Assembly (NCBI GenBank): GCA_012934845.2
Contig: WNNJ02002336.1
Location: forward strand, 1-64,000
Source of the DNA: Pomphorhynchus laevis
Lineage: Eukaryota > Acanthocephala > Palaeacanthocephala > Echinorhynchida > Pomphorhynchidae
Length of the DNA stretch: 64,000 nucleotides
Direction: 5' to 3'
Below, piece after piece: positions 21,060 through 32,900 of the stretch (its first letter is position 1; each line of letters opens with the position of its first letter). The notes under the pieces are model-generated. The model did not search any database. It was not told where the DNA came from and was given only the letters and a program-made list of their open reading frames with translations. Position numbers and translations under genes: made by a program.

Positions 21060-22460
21060 ATATAGACCCAACATAGCAACAAGGCTAAATACATAATAAA
21101 GACATATTACTTGTATTAGAAACAATATACTTGTATTATAATTTCACAAGAAGAAATATGTCTTTATTATGTATTTAGCCCCGTTGCTATGTTGGGTTGA
21201 GAAATATGAACAGAAACCTTACAACATAGCAATTCCGCCTAGGTTCATTAATTCTAATTCTGATACATAGTATGTTATTTACTGGTCAATTCATATAAAT
21301 TTACTTTTTTACATATTAATATATTAGTTTAATATAATATATTAGTTTATAATATATTATTAGCATAATATATTAGATTTAATATATTATGCTGTATATT
21401 TTATAATATACAGCATAATAGTCAAACTATATTTCATAAACATATGAGATTAATAGGACATGATATAGGATATTGTAAATTATTTATTTTAGATCATATA
21501 GTTAAAGAAAAAAGACTATTAAATCAAAAGCTATTAAAAATAGAAGAATATTCCATGTATTAATTCGGATTCAATGACGTGGTCCTTTTTTATTTATTTA
21601 TTGTCTATTTATTTTTTGTCTTTTTATTTCTGTTCTTTTTTTGCAAATATTTTATTGTTCGAAATTAATACTGGTATAAAACACTATTTCAGTATTAATT
21701 CTACAAAAGAATTTTTAGAACAGACAAAAGGAATAAATTTTCAAAATATAAATACATACGATTTTAGTACGCTTTATACAAATCTAGGTTTAGTAGATAT
21801 TAAAGAAGCGTTAGTAAAATTAATTAACCTTATATTCGGAAAAAGATATACATATATATGTTATAATAATTATAACGCCTATCTAACAAAAATTAAACCA
21901 TCAAATAAATATAAATATATGGATAAAATTGAATTAATAGAATCCTTAAATATTTTGATAAATCAAAATTATTTAAAAGTAGGGACATCTATATTTAGAC
22001 AAGTAAAAGGTGTTCCAATGGGTGGTAATAGTAGCCCAATTATAGCTGACTTGTTTTTAAGCTTTATAGAATATGAATTTGTTCATAACTGTGTAAAAAC
22101 TAAATCTAAACAATATAAATATATGAAATATATGTTTCGATACATTGATGATATATGTGTATTAAATTCTAATAATTTGTATTCAATTAGTAAACAAATT
22201 TATCCAGAAAGCCTTATTCTTAACAAAACCAATATTGATGTTAAAGAAGGTCTATATCTAGATATGAACATTTAATTAACATCAATTAAAACTATTATTA
22301 ATTTATCTCGTAAAGATGACATATTTAAATTTACAAGAAACATATTTTTGCATGAGCATTGATGCATACCATATAATATAAAATATATTACATAAAATAA
22401 TGAAATTTTAAGAATTGCAACAATATGTAATGATATTGGCTTTCTTCAAAATTGGCTTCA
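21060..22460 (+). mobile_element. Naiad-like Penelope element, copy 3, inside the minisatellite
   Basis: The RT reads from about 21655: NINTYDFSTLYTNL, then VKGVPMGGNSSPIIADLF, then FRYIDDICVLN. It breaks off in the thumb at about 22455, where minisatellite sequence resumes. Upstream, at about 21428-21560, a frame reads HMRLIGHDIGYCKLFILDHI, then a KIEEYSM piece. This resembles the C-terminal half of a GIY-YIG endonuclease lying before the RT, the permuted order expected of Naiads (inference). Two tail repeats in inverted orientation start the block. The copy is broken and truncated on both sides. Confidence 0.72.
21062..21199. repeat. inverted pair of Naiad terminal repeats
   Basis: Arms of about 45 bp (ACCCAACATAGCAACAAGGC...AAGACATATT and its complement ending GTTGCTATGTTGGGT) face each other around a loop of about 46 bp. 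Penelope elements often carry terminal repeats in tandem or inverted arrangement, which fits. Confidence 0.75.
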
Positions 22461-23712
22461 TTTATTGGCTTCTTTCGATCTTTTTATTTTTGTAATTATT
22501 TTTGTCTTTAATGTTTTGTTTGTATGTTTTTTTTTATTTTTTGTCCTTTTTTGTCTTATTATGTTTTTTTTTGTCTTTTTTTCTATTTGTTTTTGTCTTT
22601 TTATGTTTTTTTTGTCGATCCTTTAATTTTTCTAGTTTTCTTTTGTCCTTTTTGTATTTATATTTGTCTTTTTATGTTTGTTTTTGTCTTCTTTACGTTT
22701 GTTATTTTGCCTTATTTGTTTGTTTCTTTTTGTCTTTTTATCTATTTTGTCTTATTATTTTTGTCTTCTTTTGTATTTGTTTTGCCCTTTTATTTATTTT
22801 TGTCTTTTTATGTTTTTTTTAATCTTTTTTGTCTTTTTATTTTGGTCTTTTCTTGTTTGGTTTGTTTGGTCTTTATGTTTTGTCTTTTTTTGTCTTTTTA
22901 TGTATTTTTTGTCCTTTTATTTTTCTAATTATTTTTGTCTTTTTGTTTGGTTATTTTATTTTTGTTCTTTTTTGCCTGTTTTGTTTGGTTTTTTTCTTTT
23001 GTCTTTTCATGTTTGGTTTTTTGGTCGTTTTGTTTTTGTTTCTTTTATTTTTGGTCTTTTTATTTTTAATCTTTTTATTTTTGGCCTTTTTATTTTTAAT
23101 GTTTTTATTTTTGGTCTTTTTATTTTTGGTCTTTTTATTTTTTGTCTCTCCATTTTTTGTCTATTTATTTTTTGTCTATTTATTTTTGTCTTTTAATGTT
23201 TAATTTTTTGGTTATTTTACTTTTGATCTTTTTGTGTTTTTAGGTTTTTTTTGGTTTATTTATTTTTGTCTTATAATGTTTAATTTTTTGGTTGTTTTGT
23301 TTTTGGTCTTTTTATTTTTGGTCTTTTTACTTTTGGTCTTTATGTTTTTTGTCTTTATGTTCTGTTGGTCTTTTTATTTTTTGTCTATTTTTTTGTCTTT
23401 TTTGTTTTTTATGTTTTTGCTTTTAATTTTTTGTATTTTATTTTTGTTTTGTTTGGTATTTTTATTTTTTATCTATTTATTTTTGTCTTTTCTTGTTTTT
23501 TTTTCTCCTTTTATTGTTCTATTTATTTTTGTCTTTTTATGATTGGTTTTTTTTCTCTTTTTATTTGTTGTCTTTTTGTTTTTGGTCTGTTTATTTTTGT
23601 CTTCTTTTTGGTCTTTTACTTTTTGTCTATTTTTTGGTCTTTTTGTTCTTTTTATTTTTGTCTATTTATTTTTGGTCTTTTTTTGGTATTTTTGGTCTTA
23701 TGTACATTTGAA
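22460..23712 (+). repeat. T-rich minisatellite, second block
   Basis: Same composition and motifs as 17.89-20.99 kb (TTTTTATTTTTGGTC, TTTTTGTCTTTT) but without a long perfect array. It resumes directly at the truncated 3' edge of Naiad copy 3 and ends near 23712. The several overlapping plus-strand ORFs are products of the repeat. Confidence 0.88.
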
Positions 23713-24220
23713 ACATTTGTTATTCGAGTTCTAATTTGCTCATTGGATTCCTATAAATTTTATCGAAGATTTTGATAAATCCCCCACATATCTTTTTATT
23801 GACACTTTTTGTATTTATTTCTAATGATAAGGATTTCGTTAAGAACTATATAACCACATAGAGTTAAAAAAAAACAAAAAGAGCAGAAAACAGTCAGTCC
23901 GGTCATTAATGGATCCTGCATTGTGTCACGGCCTCAGGTTCACTTGAATCTGAGCCTTCCAGCTAATCTAACACGCCGCTCTCCTACTAAGCCGTCCGGA
24001 GTTTCTTACTCTCCGAAGAATCCAATCGAGGCGGACTATGCTCTTTAATCGCGAGATGACGAGCTTTAGAAATCTTAATCTTTGTTCTCAGGGACGTCCT
24101 CTTGGAAAGAAGACTAATCTTGATATAGCCCAAGTATTTTACTGAACCCCAGGTATTTTACTTGACTTGTGAAGGTAGGGAGTGGTTAAGGCTGCAAAAT
24201 GGTGGAGAGTGCAGATAGTG

Positions 24221-24973
24221 CTAATCTCTTAAGCTTCTATTTGGTAGTAGGGGCACCATGAAAGACGACCACTTGCGATTTAGTGGAGTTGAGAACATGA
24301 TTGGATATGGGAGCTGGTCTTTTAATCTAAAAAATAATAGGCTGATGTCAGAAACTACATCTTTGCAACTGCGTCCAGAGAACGAGAACAGGGGCTGTGA
24401 TATTATCAGCGTATACCTCAAGATATTAATCGCGTTTAAATATTTCGTAGAGTATAATGGAGGCAGCAAGATACAAGATTGAAGAAAGTTGGGACCCTGC
24501 TCTCACACCCGTATAGGGTAGAACTTACGTGCATCAGGATCGTCTTCATAGAAGAATTGCTTAGGATACAACAATATTTCCACCATGTTAACAATTCTCG
24601 CAGGCAACCCAAAGGACTTGAGAGAAGTGATAACAAAAAGGATGGAAATGCGTTCAAATGCAGCCGACAAGTCAAGAAAAATAGTCACAGCAAGCTGATG
24701 ACTATTATCATGAGAAAACTGCTCCACTTCACCTATTGCTGAATGTACCGAGCAATCTTTTACGTACCCATGAAAACCTGGTGGGATTAAATTTCGCCTA
24801 CTTAGATGATCGCGGATTTTACACGCAAGCGCTTTTTCGTAAATGAAGATGAGGGAGTGTTGAATCGAAATGAGTCGCAGATCTTTAGGACATAAAATCG
24901 ACTTATTTTTTGCTATAAAAACACGACGACTAATATTTATGCCAGCAATATTGAACAAGGAGGATAATAGCAT
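24221..24973 (-). pseudogene. LINE reverse transcriptase remnant
   Basis: From 24973 the frame reads LCPKDLRLISIQHSLIFIYE, KALACKIRDHLSRRNLIPPG and TIFLDLSAAFERIS, the RT finger and first-aspartate region (usual form FLDL..AFD). A second frame (24469-24221) reads LPPLYSTKYLNAINILRYT, then LIIS, and corresponds to the 'sPLL+.iylN.I' to 'YADD' palm region with the DD box lost. A shift separates the two parts. Confidence 0.75.
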
Positions 24974-25599
24974 TGTGATGGCGACCTCCCCTCTCTAGCT
25001 GTCTTTCAAAAGCTGACAGACCCGAGTGGAGAGTGGCGCGTGGGTTCTGGAGTTGCCTGGAAGTGGCCATAGGTAGTTTAGGATATCTGCGACAGATAGA
25101 TCCCTACTCCTGAAGTCACACCAAGGCGGGATTGGTTGAGGAGATTGAGTGGCTACATAATTATGTAAGGACAGTGACTCTAAAACTTTGTCAAGGCCTA
25201 TGCTACCAATCCAAATCAAGCCTCTATCCTTCCAGCAGATAAACTTCTTCATGAATATCTTCGTGAAGGAAGCTTGAGAAGGGTTAAGGTCAGCAATGCT
25301 TGCCCTATCCATATTCAGCTGGAACCTAGAGCTTCAGTATTCATTCGAGATGGCCTGTCTGGTGGAAAAGAGAGATTGGGAAAATGTAGCATTTTAATGA
25401 AGACCTAGAGTTTTGCTGGAGTGGGATTGTATATGTGACCTTTATCAGTAGTCAAAATCAACGCGGTACTTGCGATGAGAGGTGGGAATTAAATTCAGTC
25501 AAACTATAATTACCAATTCTAAGGAATAATTGGATATCTGCCTGAAAGAAGGTTACTCTGATGGGTTCAAAGTGAGACCTCCTTCTTAGCAACTTATAT

Positions 25600-25965
25600 T
25601 CCTCTATCCGTCAGCGAATAAGGTCATGAGAGGTGGACTGATGTTGGCGCAACTGCTTAGTACAGTTGGGTTTCAACAACCACTTCTTATGAATCAGTAA
25701 GATTCGAGGAGTGAATTAGTTGTTGAACAATGAAAGGTGGGGACGGTGGTTTGTAAATAAGATAGTCGTTCCTGGTTCTGCGGTTTGCAGCATTAATCCA
25801 ACGATCAGTTCTGTCGTTGAAGTCACATACTAACATGTCATAACCGCTACCCAATATACGATCCAGGAGGTCACGGTTCTTGTGAATTTCTCCTGACCGG
25901 ATATAGATATTGGCTATGCTGATGCGTTGACCGTTTTTATAGAGTGGTATGTCTAAACAAGACAA
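25600..25965 (-). pseudogene. LINE endonuclease (APE-type) remnant
   Basis: The 92-codon frame reads ISIANIYIRSGEIHKNRDLL, then YDMLVCDFNDRTDRW. 'IaNiYi.pg.....dLl' followed by 'D.lv.gDFNAR...W' is the standard central part of LINE APE endonucleases. The catalytic Asp-Phe-Asn is kept, while other blocks lie in disrupted flanks. Confidence 0.75.
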
Positions 25966-26639
25966 GCCTGGACAAGAATAGTTAAGTAAGAGGGATGATC
26001 TTAAGGAGCGTTTTACTAGGGTTAAAAGACCTTGAGATGAAAATTGTTAGGTGGGGTTATGTACGGAGTATAGTAGGTGTAGATGTGTTTAGAAAAAGTT
26101 GAGTAATTTCCTGTGTGAGCCGGATAGACTGCGTCTCCTGAAAGAATATAACATCTGCATCTCTACCAGATAGAAGGCTAAGGCAGAAGCACCTTCATTA
26201 CTTTGCATTGTGTTAAGTTAGTTGGAGTGGGATGCCTCCTCCTAGTCTGAACCGGAGGTGAGAAGGTTGTCTTCCCACATCCAGCCGGACAAGTTAGAGA
26301 CACTTGCCAAAGGGCGTTATCTTCAATTTCCCGTCGTGACCCCATCTGCCAATCTCCATAGGTTTCCATTCTGCTTGGTAATTGTAATAGGAGGCACTGT
26401 TTTAGAAGAAGGCAGGATTGGTTTCTTGGAAGAGGAACTGAATCTCCTCTTAGAATTCATACTTGATTCTGCTCTCTTTTTTGAAGATTTAGCAACAGGA
26501 AGAGAGATTATGGAAGGCTTAGAGGGTGTATTTGCCAAACTGGCAATCAGTAATTCAATCGATCGAGTTGTTTCTTGTTTAAGTGTTCTAAAGAAGTTGA
26601 ACATTTCGTCCATGTTAGGTCCAGATGAGTAGTTCTTGA

Positions 26640-27184
26640 ATGCTGAACATCTTGACCACGCAGGATGTTCAAGCTAGCAATTTATGTATTTTGGGGCTAG
26701 TTTGCATTGTGCTTCATGGACGGATTCATCGAATCCACACACTCCGCATTTCTTCATCCTACCACAGGTGGAACTCCAGTGTCCTCACATGTGACACTTG
26801 TTATAATGTAAAAATGGAAGATTGTCCGTACTTACAATTGTAAAGTTTAGATTGCAAGCCATAAAAGCATTGTATGCTCGATTAGACCGGAGATGGACAT
26901 TGCCTTTCGGTATTAGCGAATGCTTTAGGAAGAGTCTGGTCGTCTTTGCTTTAAATAGATATAATGTTTTGAAGGGAAGAACGCTTTTGAAGTTCTGCGA
27001 TATCTTCTTTTTCTAGGTCGGGGATAATGTTAGTAATCTTTACTGACGGCAAAATAGGCTTTGATACTAGAGTTCCATTATGGGAACAATTTTCTTTAAA
27101 GAACTTAGCAAAAGAGGTGGCTAAGTCCGAGGATACAAAGGATATCCTGTAGTAGTTATTCATCACTTTTGCAGAGTTGATCAT
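26640..27184 (-). pseudogene. LINE ORF1 remnant with CCHC zinc knuckles
   Basis: A frame from 27184 reads NNYYRISFVSSDLATSFAKF, typical of the region before the knuckles in I/Jockey ORF1. Lower down, about 26820-26690, translated pieces show C..C..GHWSSTC and KKCGVCG..ESVHEAQC, two CCHC-type knuckles. An in-frame stop lies inside the first knuckle (a TGA between CHM and GHWSSTC). ORF1 proteins bind the LINE RNA. A further serine- and lysine-rich segment (26613-26323) follows toward ORF2. Confidence 0.7.
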
Positions 27185-27449
27185 AACTCTATTTGGTTGT
27201 GTATTAATAAATTTGCTCAGAAATTCGTTAAAATACTGTTTTTTCCATTGGAATTATGGGAGTACTGTCAACCAGATTAACAGTTTCTTAATAGGAGGAA
27301 GCTCCTCCATTTCACGATTTAGAAAAGTAATGTTACTAACCTTAATTCTTTAGTTTGCATGATCAGTTTTTCTATTATGTAATTCATTTATTTTTTGTAA
27401 TTGTGTATAGAATTTGCTCATAACTTTTTATAAGATATCGTATTACGTG

Positions 27450-28280
27450 AGTATTTACTTCGCACTCATATGAAATATCGCACTCATATTGCGTATTATC
27501 AAATGCTTCTCTTTCATGATATTGCTGTAATGATTAGATAATTTACATAAAGCTTCTTTTTATTTGTTTCTTTTTAATTGAACAAATGTGTTTTATAGAA
27601 GCGAAGGTTTGTTGTTTAAACTAATTAAAGCAATAATTAAAGTAATTATTGATAAAAAATAATGATCGAATTTTTTATGTAACGATCACTTTCCTAGGCA
27701 GTAGATGTGAAATGATCGTAGTGTGAAATGATCACACATTTCTGCTTGCCTATTAAATATTACACACTTACTGTTCAATTTGCAAATTTTATCTTTTAAT
27801 CATTTAATAATAAAAAAAGATTAATCTCTTAAGATTAAAAGATTAATCTCTTAATCTTTTAAGATTAACTTTTCTTGATTAGCTGAGATTAAAGTTTGCC
27901 AATTTGTTGATCGAATTTGCCAATATGTCGTATTAACGGTAACCCATATTTTAGAAAATTAATTTTTAATAATTAATAATATTTATATTTTTAATTATTA
28001 TAATAAAATATAAATATTAATGTATAATTAATATACATTAAATATAAATATTAAATATAAATATAATTAATATTAATATTAATTAATATTTATATTGAAT
28101 GTTGTTTATTTTATTCGTGATATCACAATTCTAGTCTATTTATTTTTGTTCTTGTCTGGTACAATGCACATTATTTTTGAAATAAATAATTTTTTACAAG
28201 TTCAAAGTAAAAACATTAACTTCATAATAGTTCCCATAGCGAGCAACAGTAAAAAACATTATAAAACCCACATGTAAAAC
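27450..28280. other. AT-rich spacer with short inverted pieces
   Basis: Simple AT-rich DNA. At about 27818-27872 the words AGATTAATCTCTTAAGATTA and relatives alternate in direct and inverted order. No gene was found. Confidence 0.45.
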
Positions 28281-28286
28281 ATCCGA

Positions 28287-28620
28287 TTAGCGACCTCCGA
28301 TTAGCGCTGTTCCAAACGGACTCCTCGAACCCTTTCTCACTTCACCCTCGACTTGTTTGTATGAGATTTTGCAAGGACTATGGATATCAGACCGTGGAGC
28401 GAGAGTACATCTTTGGTAGAAGTACTCCGATGCGAGATCGTAATTTTCGCGTTTAATTGCTCCTTTTACGCTACGAGTAAAATTCAAGACAGGAACTTGT
28501 GTTTTTTGTGGTATTCGACCGAGCGGGAGCGTTAAAAAAACGCATGTGTCGAGAAAAGTACGCTCTGTCTTGATCCCAAATAGGCCTGTACACACAATGC
28601 TGAATCTTGAATTTCTATGT
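28287..28620 (-). other. GC-richer island with a 102-codon minus-strand ORF, unrecognised
   Basis: An ORF from 28595 to 28287 stands out from the AT-rich flanks. It includes TERTFLDTCVFLTLPLGRIP and NYDLASEYFYQRCTLAPRSD. I see no known domain, signal peptide or splice pair. It could be a piece of a transposable element, an exon of an unseen minus-strand gene, or chance coding. On the plus strand the same block is not open. Confidence 0.3.
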
Positions 28621-29965
28621 TGTGTCGTTGTTGGTGAGCGAACCTCTGGATTAATTAGGCACGATTAATTACTTGTTTGAACATTTTCTACTATTTTGTA
28701 TAAGTAGTCACGTTTAACTGTATTGTAGAAGTTTTGTTTTACTATAAAAGTATATTGTAGTTTACTTTAAACTACAATTTAGTTTGTAAATTGTAGTCAC
28801 GTTGGGAGTGTGTCGTAAGTAATCATGTTACAAAATATAAAAATATATGAAAATATATTATATAATATAAACATAATATAATATAACATAAATATAATAT
28901 ATGTAAATATATGAAAGATATTCTTTATAGTTCGGTTTAAATTACTTAATTATAATTTAAAAGTAAACATTTACTAATAGATTTTCTTTTAACTATCAGT
29001 AATTAGGAAATTGAAACAACTTGAGATATGTGTATTATATACGTATAATCGTATAATAATAACCATATGCTAACTTGAAATTTAGTATTTCTATTTATAG
29101 CTTACAGTATCCTTAAGTTATCCTTTTTTACTTCATTGGATTTAGATGATATTGAGTAAAATAACTCAACTCTGCAGACTCTTACATTTATTGGTGCCTC
29201 ACTCTCGAAGATGACTCACAGTCAACGTCATCTTTGCATAAAAAATTTCCACATTTAATTCCTTATTAACCGGCCTCCCTTAATTTGCTCATCATAAAAT
29301 CGACGAATTTGAACAACGTCAGATATTGAAAGTGTTAAGTCATTAGGGATATCATCATGATTGGGATATCACAGGATCAAAAAGCCAATAGTTTGTTGGT
29401 GTGTTGTCCTGGAACAAAAGTTTAGTAACTAGTTGCGTATCGCCACAATCGATCAACTTGAAACTACTTGTATAACTATTATGAAACCACTTTCATAATA
29501 GTTTGGAACTAACTGACCTTAATGACGTGGTTATTTATCACAATAAACCGTTTTAAACCTTATTACATTTTGCATTTTAGCTATTAATTACATTTAGCTA
29601 ATGCATTTATTATAAGCTAATACATTTATTCTTTATTATTATAAGCTAATACATTTATTAATTATTGTAGATTTATTTATTTAGTTCAGTATTTTATTTT
29701 AAATATATTAAATTTTTTTATTATTTATAATTTAATTTAGTTAATTATTAATTACTAGGAATTAGTGCTTGACAAAATAATAAGTTCAATATTTATAATT
29801 ATCATTGAATTGATGATCTCTTTCTATTTACTCTATTTTTTCGATAAAAATAAAAATGGAATTATTTGAGAAAATTATTTTATTCCGTATTTAATCGTAA
29901 ATATTCGAAGATTTTGCATTTATCATTTTAAAAATATGAATAAATTTGCAGTTTTTTGAATTAAG
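28620..29965. other. region upstream of the first readable SAMHD1 exon
   Basis: AT-rich with a less AT-rich patch at about 29160-29520. Two hairpins are visible: ATTGTAGTTTA/TAAACTACAAT at about 28752-28776 and AACTATTATGAAA/TTTCATAATAGTT at about 29476-29505. SAMHD1's start codon exon should lie here or further upstream, but I could not identify it. Confidence 0.4.
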
Positions 29966-32900
29966 GTATTTAATGATCCCGTTCATGGCCACATTGAACT
30001 TCCTTATTTGATAGTTCAAATAATAGATACTCCCCAATTCCAACGATTGCGTAATATTCGTCAACTTGGTACAACAAACTTCGTTTACCATGCAGCTTCG
30101 CATTCCCGATTCGAGCATTCACTCGGGTAATATTCTAATTTTAAGTTTTTTTTTTTATATTCAAGACATATTCATGGATTATCTTAGTATGGGATTATTG
30201 CGTAGAATCACTAGAAGCATTTCTCAATCAGCTGAATAGCTTTTTGGAATTGAAGTTTACGCCCTCCAATACATATTTGATGTATCGATTTATAAAAGCG
30301 AGGCTGGTGAATGGCATACTAAGATTCACAAGAAATTCAAAGGTGTTTGGTCTATGGTTGATACGAGATCCTCCCAAGAAATATCCAAATTAGCACTTTA
30401 ACCTAGCTAGGAAGTTATTTTCACGTGGATATTCCGTTAGGCAGTTCAACGCACAATTTCGAATCGTTGGTAAATTTAATCGAGCTGATTTTTTATCGAT
30501 CCTAGATAAGACTAATAGATTTGACAACCTAGTAATCAGCTGAATATGCGCATGAATTTCGAAGAATGGATTTTAAGGCAAAGCGTGTAGGCATGGATAG
30601 ACCTATGGTTTAAAATCTTAAACATTCTACGAGCGTGTTTGTTTGCAAATATTCATAATCCATCAAACGCAAGCAAACTAAACAATATTGGATAGCACAG
30701 GACATGTGTGCAACTGAATGATTGCCACTGAAATAATTTAAAAGATAAAAATAATGCATGTATATGTGACTATATGGTGATGGTTCGAAAACACTAGTTT
30801 TGGCAAAATCCTTTTTGTCAGTTGTAGAATGCATAAAACTTCGTGCGTATTCCAAAATTCTTTGGGATTATCGATCACTTATTTTAATGAACAAAATTTA
30901 AAATATTTTTATTTAGTGTGTGCTATCTCGCCGGGGAATTAATAAATTTGCTTATGCTGAAGCAACCCGAGTTAGGAATAACGGAGGCAGATTCACTTTG
31001 TGTTCAAATAGCTGGACTGTGTCATGATCTCGGGCATGGTCCATTTTCGCATTCCTTCGAGTCTTTTATGAACCGGATTGATCCTAACGTCCACTGGAGT
31101 CACGAAAACGCATCAGTGAAAATGTTTCGACATATTATTGCAAAGAACAAGCTAACGAATAAATTCAATCAGTTTCAATTGGACCAGGATGATCTTGAAT
31201 TTATCGAATATCTTATTGACCCGTTGTGTTCTGAGGTATTCAAGTAATTTAGTTGTTTTGATAGCTTTAATTTCTTCTAAATCATTTCTAAAGATATTAT
31301 TCAATGAAACAGTTTAATGTCAGCTTCTAACGCAGGCATTGGCTTGTATTAAGGCTAATGCTTATATTTAAAGTCTAATGTGTAACACTTGATTAATGGA
31401 ACGAAGAAAGTAGTTTTAAATAGTCAATATGTTGTTATCTAATTGTTAGCATCTGCAGAATTTCGTTTTAATTGCACTCCATTACCACAAAGGTATGTTA
31501 TATTTTATGTATTTTTAACTTAATTTAATAGCAATATTTTCAAACTATATGTTAATATTGCTTTGTCGTTTAATTTTGAATTTATAAAGTATTTTATATG
31601 TTAAAAAATAATTGAAATAATTAGGCGTTACTTACTGAATAATTTAATAATTTAATATTAATAATTAATAATTTAATATTTAATAATTTTTATCATTAAA
31701 TAATTTAGGCACTTTTAAATTCATAATCAAATGTGATCAGTATTTTTTTAATTTACTCGATTTTATTCAAAATTTACTAATCGTAATCAATTGATATTAG
31801 TTGAATGTTTCTATGATGATAAATATTAAAGACTTAAAGACATTATGATAATATTCAAAAATATAAACAAATCTGCATTTACGTACATGTATAATTTGAT
31901 ATACATGATTATATATAATTATACAACATATAATTTAATATACAATTTAATATTCGGGCACATATGGCATGATTGCACAATTATAGGCTATAATTTATGC
32001 AATCATCATACTATGCCGATTCATAATTTCAAACGAAGTAAAATTTTGATATCAAATAGCATATGCAGTTTCGATCTTTAAATTTTATTATATAAATATT
32101 AAAAAGTTAATTAAAAGTTAATATTAAATATTTCCGGTATAACTAAGTTGTAAAACATCAAAAAGTAAATTAAATTATAAGGACATTTTATTTTCATTGC
32201 ATACAATTTATTATTTTTAATCTTTTGATTGGATTTTTAGCACAACCCGTTCGTAAAACGACCAAATAAGCATTTCTTAAGTGAAGTGAGTAATAAATTC
32301 AAGTTTTGTTAACTATGCCTTTTGCTAAATATAATTTAAATGCATTTTATTTTCATCATATCTTGATTCATGTATTTGTATTATAGCAAACCTCTGTCGA
32401 AATACAAAATAATTTTTATGTTAATTAATATATGATAAATTTTAATAAATCAATGGATCTTAAACGAGTAATAGTATTTATTGTAATATTATTTGATACC
32501 TTTTGGTGATGAATATACTACTCACTTCATATTTTAGGGACTGTGTATTTAATAATGTAGACATACAGATAAAGATTTTACTGTGAATGCTTTAAAATAA
32601 TTTTACAGATAGTTAAATTAACAGTTTTTAACTTGCATTTCAAATCGTGAGAATATTTTCATTTTATTGTTTTTATATTTAATTTATTTACTAAGAATAT
32701 AAAAATAGTATAATGTTCAAGCTTATTTCGTGATCTAATCAGTAGCAAATATTTAGTACTTAATATTTTCTACTTAAATGGAAATAATTAATAAATTGGG
32801 TTCTGATAACTTCAGAACCAATAGTTCTAAATCGTTTGTGCCATAAGTATGTATTGTTCAAAATGTGCCATATTCTGCTTATTAATTACTAATACTAATT

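Larger units (their letters stand above)
23880..27450 (-). mobile_element. nearly full-length decayed LINE (I/Jockey-like)
   Basis: On the minus strand, in descending coordinates, the parts come in LINE order: an ORF1 with zinc knuckles (27.2-26.6 kb), an apurinic-type endonuclease (about 25.97-25.6 kb), a connector with IPPW (25.3-25.0 kb), and a reverse transcriptase (24.97-24.2 kb). A short C-terminal region with VKYLGYIK follows near 24.1 kb. The element is GC-richer than its surroundings, which suggests later arrival than the AT-rich copies. Frames are interrupted throughout, so it is dead. It sits between the minisatellite and SAMHD1. Confidence 0.85.

Noticed and set aside
20468-21060. 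Long ORFs with repeating KRPKV (minus) and LLLVF (plus) pentapeptides
   Set aside because: They follow mechanically from a stop-free 15-bp tandem repeat; no start context, domain or splice structure supports a gene.
17838-23775. Many plus-strand ORFs rich in Phe, Leu and Val
   Set aside because: They are translations of the T-rich minisatellite. The hydrophobic look comes from TTT/TTA/TTG codons, not from real membrane proteins.
24680-24730. CTGATGA...GAAAAC in the LINE at 24.7 kb (and 9.4 kb)
   Set aside because: It is coding-derived LINE RT sequence on the other strand. Stem II cannot pair and the pattern follows the RT codons.
26178-26632. Overlapping ORFs on both strands at 26.2-26.6 kb as host genes
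   Set aside because: They lie inside the minus-strand LINE between the zinc knuckles and the endonuclease; the plus-strand frame is a shadow.
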